Assembly (NCBI GenBank): GCA_019671135.1
Contig: JAHRHY010000014.1
Span: 1,114,001-1,178,000, forward strand
Length of the DNA: 64,000 nt
Direction: 5' to 3'
Origin: Linnemannia hyalina
Lineage: Eukaryota > Mortierellomycota > Mortierellomycetes > Mortierellales > Mortierellaceae
Position numbers and translations under genes: made by a program. Below the pieces are notes generated by a model. The model saw nothing but the letters and a program-made list of their open reading frames with translations, did no database searches and was not told the DNA's origin. Positions 1-10,882 of this stretch are shown piece after piece (positions within the stretch are counted from its first letter, which is position 1; the number at the start of each line of letters is the position of its first letter).

Positions 1-195
1 CTTCGCGCGCACAGTCTAGCGCGAAAACGAACTGCCAATTGTGCTCAGAAAGTCAAACACAGCACTACCATAAAACGTCCTTCATAGTGCAACAAACAAC
101 AAACACAGAAACAAACATCACATAAGGTTACTTGCGCGGCATGCCAGCACTTTTTATCTACAAAAAACAAAAACCTCATTAAAAAAAAAAAAAAA
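1..195. other. 3' flank of the Cys-rich membrane protein gene
   Basis: A 14-nt A run lies at about 181-194, directly after the stop codon of the minus-strand gene (a T run in its mRNA sense). No coding signal is convincing here. Confidence 0.5.
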
Positions 196-1590
196 CTACG
201 CGCAATTCTGTTCACACTTCTGGTAATTCGTCTGACACCCCTGCATACACCCATTATTATGCTCGCAAGCCATCGGGCAAAACTGATCTGTGCATCCGGC
301 CTTGCAAGCCTTCAAATCCCCGTCGTTGACACAGATATCTTGCATGCACCACCAGTAGTAGTTTTGTGAACACCATAGAGGGCCGCAGGTGCCTTTGGCT
401 GGTAGCGAGGGGAGAGGAGGGGTGGGTACACGGGGCCCGTAGTTTCCGCCACCACCTGAGGTGGGTTTTGAGGGCTCGGCTGTTGTTGTTGTTGTGGTAG
501 TTGTTGTTGTTTCCACTGGAGGAGGGATGGATTGTGGCGGTGGGGTTGTTTGGACTGGTGGGTTCACGACAGGGGGTTGTCCAGTTCCAGAAGTAGTAGT
601 TGAAGCAGGGACGACGACTAGAGTTCCTGTAGGTGGCGGGACGACCACTCCGTTCGAAAGCGTTGTTCCAACGGGAACACCAGTAGGAGCACTGCCTGAC
701 CACATCGAAGACGACCTCGATCCAGATGGTACAGCTCCATTCCCCGACGCCGAGTTGTTGCTGTTTGCGCCGTTGTTGTTTCCAGAACCCTTGTTCTTCA
801 TGCTGACGACTAACCCGATAAGCACACCGGCTAAGATGGTGATCACAACACCACCGATCCAGTACAGTCGTTTCCGTTTACCAGTGTTTTTCTCAGGAGT
901 AGAGTCGTTGTCGTCAAAGACATGGTCGACCTTCTCGATGGTGTCGACAAGCTCAGGCTCAGGGTACCCCTGGTGATACTGCTGTTGTTGTTGGTAAGGG
1001 TCGTGATACTCTGGCTGAGAATACACCGTCTGGTACTGCTGCTGTTCCTGCTGGCAATAGTTCGAAATCGGCTGTTGCTGCTGTTGCTGTGGGTAGGGCT
1101 GGAACGTCGAGTCCGGAATGTATGCGCTGCCATTGAAGGTATATGAGGCAACCGGTTCAATAATAGTCGCTCCAGCTGGAATAAGGGAAGGCACCGTCGT
1201 CGTTTGGTTGTTGTAGGCGTAGTGGTTGCTCTGCCCCTGAGGAGGCGGGACGAACAAACTTGAAGCCCAACCTCCTTGTTCGACAGGTTGAGTATGAGGG
1301 TTGACGAGCGACGATGATGAAGCTGGTGAACGGTCTTGGGGAGCCTTGGGTGGTGGTGCTGGCGGTGAGGCGTGGTCCATAAGAGGAGTTGAAAATGTTG
1401 TGAAAGAGTCGGTCTCTTCAGGACCCCGAGCAGAGATATCGGGGGAGTGGAATAGGTCAGGGTGGTCGATAGTGTTTTGTGGTGCGCCTCTGGACGGCGG
1501 GGTGGAAGGGGTCATGAGGGATGCTTGGCTGCTGTTGCTGTTCCCTCCTTGGCTCATAGTAGGAGTCGGCGGGTCGGGTAAGAGCGCCAT
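196..1590 (-). CDS. Type II membrane protein with 12-cysteine C-terminal ectodomain
   Basis: Single-exon ORF of 464 aa; no family recognised. Residues 1 to about 240 are disordered, Pro/Ser-rich and then Gln/Tyr-rich (codons near 960-1090). A basic GKRKR stop-transfer motif precedes one hydrophobic helix at about 243-265. A Gly/Asn/Ser/Thr/Pro linker with poly-Thr follows, and the last ~65 residues hold 12 cysteines plus a Tyr/Trp patch. The positive-inside rule predicts a cytosolic N-terminus and a disulphide-bonded domain outside the cell or in the secretory lumen. There is no cleavable signal peptide. An adhesin, wall sensor or membrane-anchored Cys-rich effector would fit; none is proven. 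The start is the first ATG after a purine-rich (CT-rich on the coding strand) leader. An in-frame ATG at codon 12 is an alternative. Confidence 0.75.
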   Translation of the reverse strand: MALLPDPPTPTMSQGGNSNSSQASLMTPSTPPSRGAPQNTIDHPDLFHSPDISARGPEETDSFTTFSTPLMDHASPPAPPPKAPQDRSPASSSSLVNPHTQPVEQGGWASSLFVPPPQGQSNHYAYNNQTTTVPSLIPAGATIIEPVASYTFNGSAYIPDSTFQPYPQQQQQQPISNYCQQEQQQYQTVYSQPEYHDPYQQQQQYHQGYPEPELVDTIEKVDHVFDDNDSTPEKNTGKRKRLYWIGGVVITILAGVLIGLVVSMKNKGSGNNNGANSNNSASGNGAVPSGSRSSSMWSGSAPTGVPVGTTLSNGVVVPPPTGTLVVVPASTTTSGTGQPPVVNPPVQTTPPPQSIPPPVETTTTTTTTTTAEPSKPTSGGGGNYGPRVPTPPLPSLPAKGTCGPLWCSQNYYWWCMQDICVNDGDLKACKAGCTDQFCPMACEHNNGCMQGCQTNYQKCEQNCA

Positions 1591-2106
1591 GGTATGTCTG
1601 GGAAGGGAGGAAGGGGAGGGAGTAAAAGAAAGAAGAAGAGAAAGAAGAAATGTTCACGTTTATCGATGTTGCGCCAAAGTTAAAGTCCACGCCGAGCTCT
1701 CAGGAAAAGAATGATTTCGCTGTCGGGGTGCAAATCACTGGAGTTGCATGCGACGGAAAACTTTACCGAGGTTGTCTTGGTGAGGGTCATGGTAAACCAT
1801 GCAAAAACAGCACCATAAACAAATTAAAAAAAACATTGTGATGATGGATAGATGGCGTTGGTGACCAAGCACATAATCCTCTCCTCCTGTGTTTGTTTCT
1901 TGTGAGTCCATGCCCGTATCAAGGTCGAAGATCAAGCAGCCGCCCCCCCTTTTTTTATGGAAACAAAAAAAGAAATCAAGAGCCCTCTTCTTCTTGGTCG
2001 GAAGACCAATCCGCAATTTCGTTCACTGCGACCAACGACAGAAGTCTGAATTCAGTGCAGCGCTTAATTTTTTATTCGCTCTCATGATGCATGTCCTGGG
2101 AAATCT
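1591..2106. other. Intergenic: promoter of Cys-rich gene and 3' flank of TBCE
   Basis: About 515 nt with poly-A/poly-T tracts and a GA-rich block at 1600-1650, which would be the CT-rich leader of the minus-strand gene. Short ORFs on both strands have no protein-like composition. I see no further gene. Confidence 0.5.
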
Positions 2107-4812
2107 CTACTTTGCCTGGTTGAGGACAATGACCTCCGTGCCATCTGGGATATCATAATGGGAAAGCATACGCAAATCATCCTTCAAAAAGACCTTGTGC
2201 TTAACACACACACATAACACACAAAAAAAAAACATGTTAGCAACAACTCTATCATCTCATCTGACTCTACACCCGACAAAAACAAAAAAAAACATAGTGA
2301 TATATGCTTACCATGACACCTGCATAGACGGGATCCTCAGCAATGAACAGGAGCACTTGACGCATTGCGGAAATACGCAACAGCTTTTGGACCAAGTTCT
2401 TGACATTCCTGACCGTCATTGAGCCTAGCACTCCGCGCTGGACAGATGCCTTGACCGGCCCGTCGATTTTGTCCTTTGCGACAAATGTGATGTCTATTTA
2501 AATAATGATGTTGACACGTCAGAAAACCCCTGGCACAAGTCTTTCCTACGCGTTTACTGTGTACAATGAGGTGTCAAGATAAGATGAGAGTGTGGTGTCT
2601 TACTGAGGAGGCGATCCTTGATAAGGTCGCTGGTAGCTTTGCGTCTTTCGTCACTGGTGTCAGGGCGTCCGTGAACTATTCGAGTCGCGAATGATAAAAT
2701 GATAAAATGGTTTTGAAGTTAGCGTTCATGTTATATCATTCTGCAAAAGTAGCCACGATCAGTCAAATGGATCCATCATAGCCAAAAAGACATACTTTCG
2801 CAAAGTTGCTCGAAACGAGGGTGAAGAGCTTGGATGGTCGCTAGCTCGGCTCCAACATTCGAAAACGCCGCATTCTTGAGGTAATACAACTCTGCATCAA
2901 TCCTATTCTTCTTCAAAATCTGCCAAAGAGGAAAGATAATTGAAATGTACTTGTCAGTTCTCGGAACTGCAACGTCAAAACAGCACATTGCTACGTTCAT
3001 AGAGACTCTCATATCCAGTATCGCGTACCTCTGTTCCGTTGAGCTGATCAATGTGAGCCATACGAGCAATAGTGATGGTTCTCACGTCTGGTTTGCCAGA
3101 GTTGTCTGCAGTCGCGTCTTCAGCAGCTTGAGTCATGACAGGGTTCTTTTGGATCCAGACCGACTTCAACGAAGTGTAGAGGCCAAGTTGGTCAATGCTC
3201 GACCACTCCTTGAGATCATTGTCATTGATGCGCAATGACTCCAAGTGCTTGAAATCCTCAGGGTCGCGTGGTCCAATGACATTCGCAATCCTGTTCTCCG
3301 ACAAATCAAGCGACTTCAGCCTAACATTACAGAATTGTATACCCTAATAAGTCTGATGATCTGATATGAACATGGTTGACCAAGGTAGGTATGATAGCAT
3401 GTATACGTACTTGGGCAAGCGAGAGAGGCGGAGGATCTGGTTCCAGTCTACAAGCTTGTTGCCCTCCAAATGAAGGTCTTCAAGTTTGACAAAGCCCTTG
3501 ATCTTTTGATCTTCTACTGGAGTCGACTCGTCCGATTTGCCGAGCTCGGTAAAGAGGTTGAAACCAATCTGCAAAATCTCGAGGTTAGGCAATGATGGTT
3601 CCAACATGTTCATCTATGAACGATGCGCGAAAGAGAATGAGGTTAGAAGTCAATGTGTGGTAGAGTATAATACGGTAACAATATAGGTTCTGTCGTCGCT
3701 AGTCCCAGAATCTCCCGCACCTCATCCCAGGAGATAAAAATACGGTTCATGGCGAGGCAGCGGATGTTCTTGAACGCGTACTCGAACGATGGTTGAGCTG
3801 TGAGTGGGTGAAAACGGTTTCGACTAGCAGAAGCAAAAAAAAAAAGCACGCAGTAACGCGTCAGAAGCAACTCCAGCGCAGATACGATGTGTGACAAAGA
3901 AGATGGAAATTCAACAGATAATTAAATACCTGATACGGAGAACTGTCAACTTGGAGAGGGGGGCAACAATGTCGGCAAGGTCTTGCCAAGTTGCGATCAG
4001 AGTCGAAGACAAATCAAGGTCCTGAATCTCTGAAAAAAAGAAAGACGAGAAGGTTGACAGTTATCAGTCAACGGTCAATATTTCAAGACACTACGCGACT
4101 GTAACATCAGCTTTGACTTTGTCGATTGCATACCTGGGCAAGCCTTTTGGGTCTCGTCAAAGTCAGCGGCCGTGCTAACGTTAGTGTTGGCTAGTCCAAT
4201 AATCTGCATCAAGTGGAGCTGACTAAGTTATAGGAATGCAGAAGAAGTGATGATAAGCTCGAGTGAGTTGATACCATCGTTGACATACAAAGGCATGGAC
4301 ATCATGAAAAGTAAATAGAGGTCAAGAGGCCACATACCTATTCTTTTTCTTGACGCGATCAAAGTCATAGATGTCGACCTTGACGTTTGTTTCTCCGAGA
4401 TAGAGGTCGTCTACGGTCAGTTCCTCGTCGACATAGCGTTCCTTCAGGATCTCGAGGAGGGTCTGGCCAACGTTAATGTTGGGCGATGGACGTGTGAAGC
4501 TGCCTGTGCCTGGGAATCTGTCCAAGACAAAGGATTAAATTATATGTGATCAGCAACCAATTAGGGCAAAGGATCACCACCATAGGATACATGGACAATC
4601 ACACAACGCAGCTCAACTTACTTGCAGGTGAAGTACTGGATACCATCACGCTCTCCAGAGTGCTTGCCACGCTCTTCGGTGTCCCATTCGACTCCGATCC
4701 ATTCTCCTTTGGTAGGAGGGACGGCGCCGAGGAAGCGAACGGTACCCCTGGAGTGGTCGAGCGCAATACGCTGGCCTAGTTCCAGCTTGGGAGGTTCTGT
4801 CTTGATGACCAT
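2107..4812 (-). CDS. TBCE: Tubulin-specific chaperone E (tubulin-folding cofactor E)
   Basis: Cofactor E binds alpha-tubulin and joins cofactors B, C and D in assembling the alpha/beta dimer in the cytosol. I resolve 11 exons: 4812-4622, 4517-4338, 4222-4134, 4029-3930, 3823-3721, 3613-3411, 3320-3029, 2919-2796, 2675-2604, 2493-2312 and 2199-2107. They total 542 aa, close to human TBCE (527). The first two exons give a CAP-Gly domain with the GEWIGVEWD core and a later GSFTRPS segment. The middle exons are leucine-rich repeats (LEILQIGFN, LKSLDLSEN, LESLRINDN). The last two form a ubiquitin-like domain. The ATG at 4812 starts MVIKTEPPKLELGQRI just ahead of CAP-Gly, while an ATG 21 codons upstream adds only low-complexity sequence. 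The domain order CAP-Gly, LRR, UBL is diagnostic. Confidence 0.93.
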
Positions 4813-5711
4813 TTCCTTGTTGTTGTGGTTTTTGTGGTGATGGAATGAAGAAAGGTGGAGGCAGGAGGTTGGCAATGGTGTGGCGGCGATGAGTGGTATA
4901 AAGAGTGGGCGTTAGAGGGTTAAAGGGGAGGGTATGTTGGCGTGATGGAGGAAGCAAAAAAAAAAAAAGTTGATGTTCATGGGTACGCATATTTATTTGG
5001 TTCTTCGGAGAGGTCGTGGGATTCAAGTGACTGTCCCACAAGGGCGAAATGATGTCCATTCCAAGAAGCTGCGCTTTTGTGAGGGAGAAGGGAAGAAGGT
5101 TTCTGTGAACTTTGCTCTGGGTCAATGAATGTAAGCCGCGCAGGCAAGGTTGCTTTGTGCAGGGTGCAGGGTGCACAATTGAAAAGGCAAGAGGATGGAC
5201 AGGAGACTAAGGCCCAGATGCCAGTTGGGCTACATGATAAGGGTAAGATGGTGTTCATGTATTTGTGTGTGTATGCGTATCAGATTGAGTTATGCAATGA
5301 CCGTGAGGCAGTACGGATGAATGACAATGGCATGAAAAATGATTGCACGGGATGAGATCCGGCGCTGTTGTTGGATTGGTGTGGGAAACCAGCCAGTGAG
5401 AGCAGAGGTGGTTGAAGAGGAAGAGAGCAGCGCAGAAATAAGGATTAGAAAAGGAGAAAAGGAACCATGCCTGTCAAACATGCAAACCTTAGTTGGTGTG
5501 CCTGGCCCTGATTTCATTTTCCGTCGTTGGTTCTTCTCGACCACTTGGCACTCTTTTCTTCTTTTTCTTCTCTTCTTCTCCTTCTTCTACTTCCTCTTCT
5601 TCTTCCCCTTCACCGTTCCTTCCCTCCTCCTCCCTCTCCTCCACACCTCTCCACCTACCCTTTTCCTTCACTCACCCTTCTATTCTTACTTTCACCCTTC
5701 AGTCCACACCA
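4813..5711. other. Divergent promoter region between TBCE and the DUF4097-like gene
   Basis: About 900 nt serving two diverging genes. The most striking part is a nearly pure polypyrimidine stretch at about 5540-5700 on the plus strand, directly before the plus-strand ATG. It is a typical fungal CT-rich leader but unusually long. ORFs on both strands here are low-complexity shadows. No RNA gene seen. Confidence 0.55.
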
Positions 5712-8209
5712 ATGGGAATGAAAAAGATACACCCGACTGAACCACAATGGGACAACAACACCGAGCAAGAGATCTTTGGCAGCCAGTCCCCCTTCGCCGC
5801 CGATTCTTCTCCCTCCAACACCCTTCCTCCCCCACAACAACAACAACAACAACAACAACAACAGGAGGATCAATACCCTCCTGCTGGCAGTAGCAGCAAC
5901 AACAACAACAACCATGCTCCTGCTGCACCACCAACAGACTCACCCTTTATCTTCCCTCACTATCCTACACAACAACCCTACAACTCTCCGTCCTCCCAAC
6001 AACCTCGACCCAACAACAAGGGTTCATTTAAAAACGTCCAAGGTAACCATCCCTTTTCACTCGCCCGTTGATCCATATTTTGCGATCTCTGCAAACCCTG
6101 TCTAACATAACGATACCCTTTGCAACTAGTCCCGGAAGATGCCCCGCCTATGTACACAGAGGAACCAACGCCGATGGCTCCACCACCAACGCCACTTTCG
6201 ATTCCTCAACCAAGCGCCACTGCACCTCCCAGTCCAAGTCCGGCAACAACAGGCGCACCTCAATCAGCTCACCCATACCCACAACCACAGGTTCAACCAC
6301 ATCCTCCACAAGAGTCTCTTCCACGAGTACTTCCTGTACAGACCCGACAAGCACCTTATCACCATCCTCAATCTCCTGTTCTTCACCAGCCATCCGTACT
6401 CCCTACTGAACAAACCCCTCTCTCACCTCAGATGTACTCGCCAACAGCGCCTACATCACCTCGACAGGATCGCCCACCACCACCAGCACCGCAGACAATA
6501 CCTGCATCGTACGGAGCCATTCGTCCTCCTCATCATCAAGGGCACAGTCGTGGCCCCCAGAGATCTCGACCCAGAACGCCACTGTCCGCAGGAAACAGTG
6601 GCAGCGAGAGCAACAGTGGCAGTGAGGATGAGGAAGAGAGGATAGCTGCAGGAGGTACGCACACAGCACACACAGCCATTATTTTCATTTCCGTTTGTGG
6701 CAACGAAAACTCCAAAAAATGTTCGCTTTGTTTCTTCGGGGGATGAAAATAATCGGAAGTCGACAGCAGAGAAACTTACGGAACTCTTTTTCGTTTTCTG
6801 TTGCTTTTGTAGAACGACATAGGAGGAGGAAGGCGATTAAGAAGCACCTCTCGGGGTGCACTTGCAACAAATTCTGTTGGTTACTTATTTTCCTCGTCTT
6901 ATTATCTTTCTGGACATCGCCCATCGAGGTACACACATATTTTGATTGCGCCTTTCGTAACCACAAAAAAAAAGACGGCGTGTGTTCGTATTTCGAGCTT
7001 TGTCCACTTTAGTTCTGTCACTCATACACGATTTATGTTGTATGTTGCACCAATTAGAAGACTATCAAGGACCCATGTTTGCTGATGGCTGAAAGACGAC
7101 TTGAGCCCGAACTTGAGATTTATTCAATTGGAAAAGCATCTCACAAGGACATAACCCTCGACATCATGGAGCACATTGTAAGGTCAATGCAGCTCTTTTT
7201 GTTGTTTTCAGTCAAAAGAAGAAGACAGGGTGAAAGAAACGAACGACAGTCGATTGATCGCGTTCTTTTTTCTTCATTTGGGCGATAGCTTGGAGATGTC
7301 ACCGTGGTGGAGGCAGACAGCTGGTCGCAGGATTGGATCAGTGTCAATATCTACAAGACCTTCAGTCATCCGGACGTGAACGACATCATCAACCTTAGTG
7401 TCAAATTCGACTCGTCGTTCACCAACGTGGCCATACGGGCAGATCTCAACTCGACCGATCCAACAGAGCGCGAAAGGGAAGCCAGGATCATGAAGAACCA
7501 CTGTGCTAGGATAGATGTCGAATTCGTCTTCCCCAAGTACAGTGACAATGTCAAGCGACTATTTGTCAAGACACAGAAGGGCGATATCCGCATTCGGACC
7601 GAGGGTACGACCGTAGTCTTTAGCGAGTTGCATCTAGAGACCCTTGCGGGCGATGTTCTTTTTGAGGCGGGAACTGTTCGGACTAGTACGACCATCAAGA
7701 CCGGCAGAGGCAAGGTTCAGGGGACGATCAGGACATTGGAAAAGGTCGAGGTCTCGACGGCTATAGGCGATATCGCGTTGGTTGTTGACGCCCGGCCAGG
7801 ACTTCATGGCACGGGCGATGGCAAATTCAATATCACTCTTCAGTCTGCCAAGAGCTCCATTGACTTGGGACTGGTAAGAACAAGGGCAGTTTTTTGATAT
7901 TTGTTCTGGTGCCAAGCATTTTTTTTCGTTCTATTATGCTTAGACTTTAATTTTTCCTTTCCTTGTGAATAGTCCGAGAAATACACGGGTTTGTTCTCAC
8001 TGGAGTCTGGCATTGACAGGCCCACATTTGGCCTCTCGCCTAACTACACAAATACCATTCGGATCAGCAAGAAGACGGCAACCTTGCTGTCGGGCTGGGT
8101 ATGGGATGGATTCTCTAACAGTCCTCGTAGTTTGCCAAGCGTGTCTGCCACTGCTCTCAATGGCCGTGTCCACGCCCAGGTCCTCAACAAGCCCAAGAAG
8201 ACAAAATAA
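5712..8209 (+). CDS. Type II membrane protein with DUF4097/adhesin-like ectodomain (paralogue 1)
   Basis: Six exons (5712-6042, 6130-6654, 6813-6928, 7058-7177, 7289-7873, 7973-8209) give 637 aa with frame kept throughout. Exons 1-2 encode a Pro/Gln-rich disordered cytosolic region with poly-Gln (about 5835-5870), an APPMYTEE motif and an acidic SGSE stretch. Exon 3 encodes a basic patch (RHRRRKAIKK) and one transmembrane helix (WLLIFLVLLSFW). Exons 4-6 encode a repetitive beta-strand domain with short GDV, GDI and GDV-type turns, as in DUF4097/adhesin beta-helices. That family call rests on pattern only. A paralogue on the opposite strand at 15.5-17.5 kb has the same layout and intron phases. 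Likely plasma-membrane or secretory; function unknown. Confidence 0.82.
5834..5870 (+). repeat. CAA-rich trinucleotide tract encoding poly-Gln
   Basis: A near-perfect CAA run inside exon 1 of the paralogue 1 gene encodes about 11 Gln. It is in frame, so length changes would alter protein length without shifting the frame. A second short CAA/AAC run follows at 5898-5911. Confidence 0.8.
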
Positions 8210-8467
8210 AAAGATGTGTCACGCCATGTATTTAATCTGATCGTAATTCTATTCAACTACTTGAACTGTTTGGCGCGCTTTTTCTCTGTTACCCATCAGT
8301 CGCTTTCAAATCTCCCTTTACCTTTGGTTGCACAATCAATCCTTTGGAACCAAAAAGTCAGGACAGTGGACACCACAACGATAGAAAACACAACACCTAG
8401 GATCTGAGCAACCACAGCAGGCCCATCGCACCCCGTCTCACACGCCCCCAAAGACATCTCCTCGCCG

Positions 8468-10630
8468 ATGACTTCCTGGGTCAACCACACAGCTGCCTCC
8501 ATGCAGAACCCTACAGGCACAACCCCTTCGTCTCGTCGCACCCCAGGAGGATCTGACCGCGGATCACCCGCACCTTCAACCTACTCTCCACGAACAAGTC
8601 GCCACCCATCTCAAACCATTGCCCCCCAGACGACCCCTTACCCACCACCACCCCATCAACAACAACAACAGCAGACTGTCTTTAGACCTTACCAACCACC
8701 AGTACAACCCCACCCCCAGCAACACCAGCAGCAGCAGCGTCAACAACCACTGCCAATTTACCCTAACGGAACAGCACCAGCACCCGTACAGCATCATCAC
8801 CACCACCCCTACGCACCACAGGGCTTCTCTCCCTCAGCCACCGGATCTAACAGGGGAGGCGGAAGGGGCGGAGAAATGACCGCCGGCGTTATGGGAACCT
8901 ACAGCACATATGCGTCCAGGATACGGGAAGCCAACAGTGCATTGATCCTCCCACCTGCTCTGGGTCGCCGTGCCAAGCGTGCAGTGGTGTCGATGGCCGA
9001 GTCTGATGAGGATGATTGGGACTTTGAGGATAACTCGAGGGGTACACCGACTTCTCGTGCGCAGCGTCAGCAGCAGGCTCAGTTGGAAAAGGAGCGGTTG
9101 GAGAAGGAGAAGAAGGCTTGGACCCGTCGTGCTCGCAAAACGCGTCATCCTATCCAGTAAGCTTTCCATCAAAGCTTTCTGAGGTATTATTATTTTCCTT
9201 TTGCTTGATTGTCATTCCTTTTTTTCTTAACGTTCGTCTTTGTTCATCCACAACTCAACTAGTTCACAGAAGGATCTGGACGCAGTGGCGGATCAGGATG
9301 CGATCCTGGTGCCCATCAGGCTGGACATTGACACAGACGATTACCGGCTCAGGGATACATTCACCTGGAATGTGAACGAGCAGTTGATGACTCCCGAGAG
9401 CTTTGCCGAGATCCTTTGTGATGATCTTGATCTCTCGACTGCAAAGTTTGTTCCAGAGATAGCCCAGTCTATCCGTAACCAGATTGCCGAATTTGAGCCT
9501 GTTGCTGAGGTCCAAGTTCCTAATGAAGGATCTCGAGTTGTGATCCAGGTACGGATTCCTGGTTCGCAATTGTGCGCTGTGAAACTCTACCATACAAGTT
9601 GATTCAAACAATCGCGAACGGACAGAGATTAATCTCACACATTCTACCCCTTTTTTTCATTTTACTACATGTATCCAACCATAGCTGGACCTACATGTGG
9701 GAGGAATCAACTTGCGGGACAGGTTCGAATGGGACGTTGGCTCGGAACTGACGCCCGAGGAATTCTCGCGTCAGCTGGCCGCAGATTTGGGCATCGGCGG
9801 CGAATTCGTTACCATGATTGCACACGAGATCCATGAACAGCTCTATCGGTTCAAACAGGACAGGCTTCTGGACCGCGGGTTTGAGGCTGAACCGTTGTAC
9901 TCGGGATTCAGACATTTGGAGGACGCTGAGGCCTGGGCGCCTGCGCTTGAGACCCTCACTGCGGAAGAGTATGAGCGTGTTCTTGAAGACCGCGAGCGTA
10001 GCGTTCGGTAAGTTTTTTTTTCGACACATTTTTGTGTTATTTTGTCCTTTTGTTCTCGTTTGTCATATAAGCGAATTGTCTTTTTTTTTGCGGCATAGTT
10101 TGCTAACATCCATTCCATCCATTTTTCCTGTTGCAAATGTAAATAGCCGGAACAGAAGAGCGACATCGAGCTACGTCAAACGCCGCGGCGGACCCGTCTA
10201 CGCAGCCTCCAGCGCACCAGGAATCGGCATCGGATCAGGATACATCAGCAAGATCGCCACCAAACGTGGCCGTAGCGCCCCATCCTCTCAGCGACACCTT
10301 GCCATGGTCGACACGGCAGCCTTTGAAAACTGGCAATGTCAGCATTGTGGCCTGAGTGCGCATTCCACAGTCCATTTGCGTGCTGGTCCTGGGGGTGATA
10401 AGACGCTTTGTAATACTTGTGGGCTTTCATGGGCTGTTCATGGGGGTGTTTTGCCGGACGAGCGGTTGGATCTTTTCAGGATTGCGCCTATTGCTGCTGT
10501 TGCTGCTGCAGATGTGCAGATGATAGTAGAGGGGAGTGTCAAGGATGATGAACAGGAGGTTGAGACTCCTTCAGGAGTGACTAGCAGCAGTGTTGGAACT
10601 CCTGCACTTGTCTCGGAAGTTGGCGCTTAG
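8468..10630 (+). CDS. SNF5: SWI/SNF-RSC core subunit SNF5/SMARCB1 with C-terminal GATA zinc finger
   Basis: Core subunit of SWI/SNF-family ATP-dependent chromatin remodellers in the nucleus. Four exons (8468-9156, 9263-9548, 9685-10007, 10147-10630) give 593 aa. Residues 1 to about 170 are Pro/Gln/His-rich. Two SNF5 repeats follow: the first has [20 protein letters not shown] and [17 protein letters not shown], the second [24 protein letters not shown] with [15 protein letters not shown]. These closely match SMARCB1. A basic linker leads to a zinc finger of form C-x2-C-x20-C-x2-C (CQHCGL to LCNTCGL), GATA-type. GATA fingers on fungal SNF5/Sfh1 proteins are known, so this is probably ancestral in fungi. 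Whether it is the SWI/SNF (Snf5) or RSC (Sfh1) version cannot be told without a tree. The start is the first ATG; ATG codon 12 is an alternative. Confidence 0.93.
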
Positions 10631-10882
10631 ATTCCTTGTTTTTTTTTTTTTTGGCTACACACTTTTTTTTCCCCCTCACCTAGACAACACCAACCATTTT
10701 TCTTGTTCTTTAGTTTTTTTTTTTTTGCTCCCATTACATTTTACACACATTCTTCACATACACTTTACACTTGTTACAAAAAATAAATATAATTCGCCGT
10801 AGAAAAAAGAAAAAAAAAAACTTGGTATTGTGAAATCGAAAACACGATTCAAGAAAAAATATATGTATAAAAAAAAGGCGCA

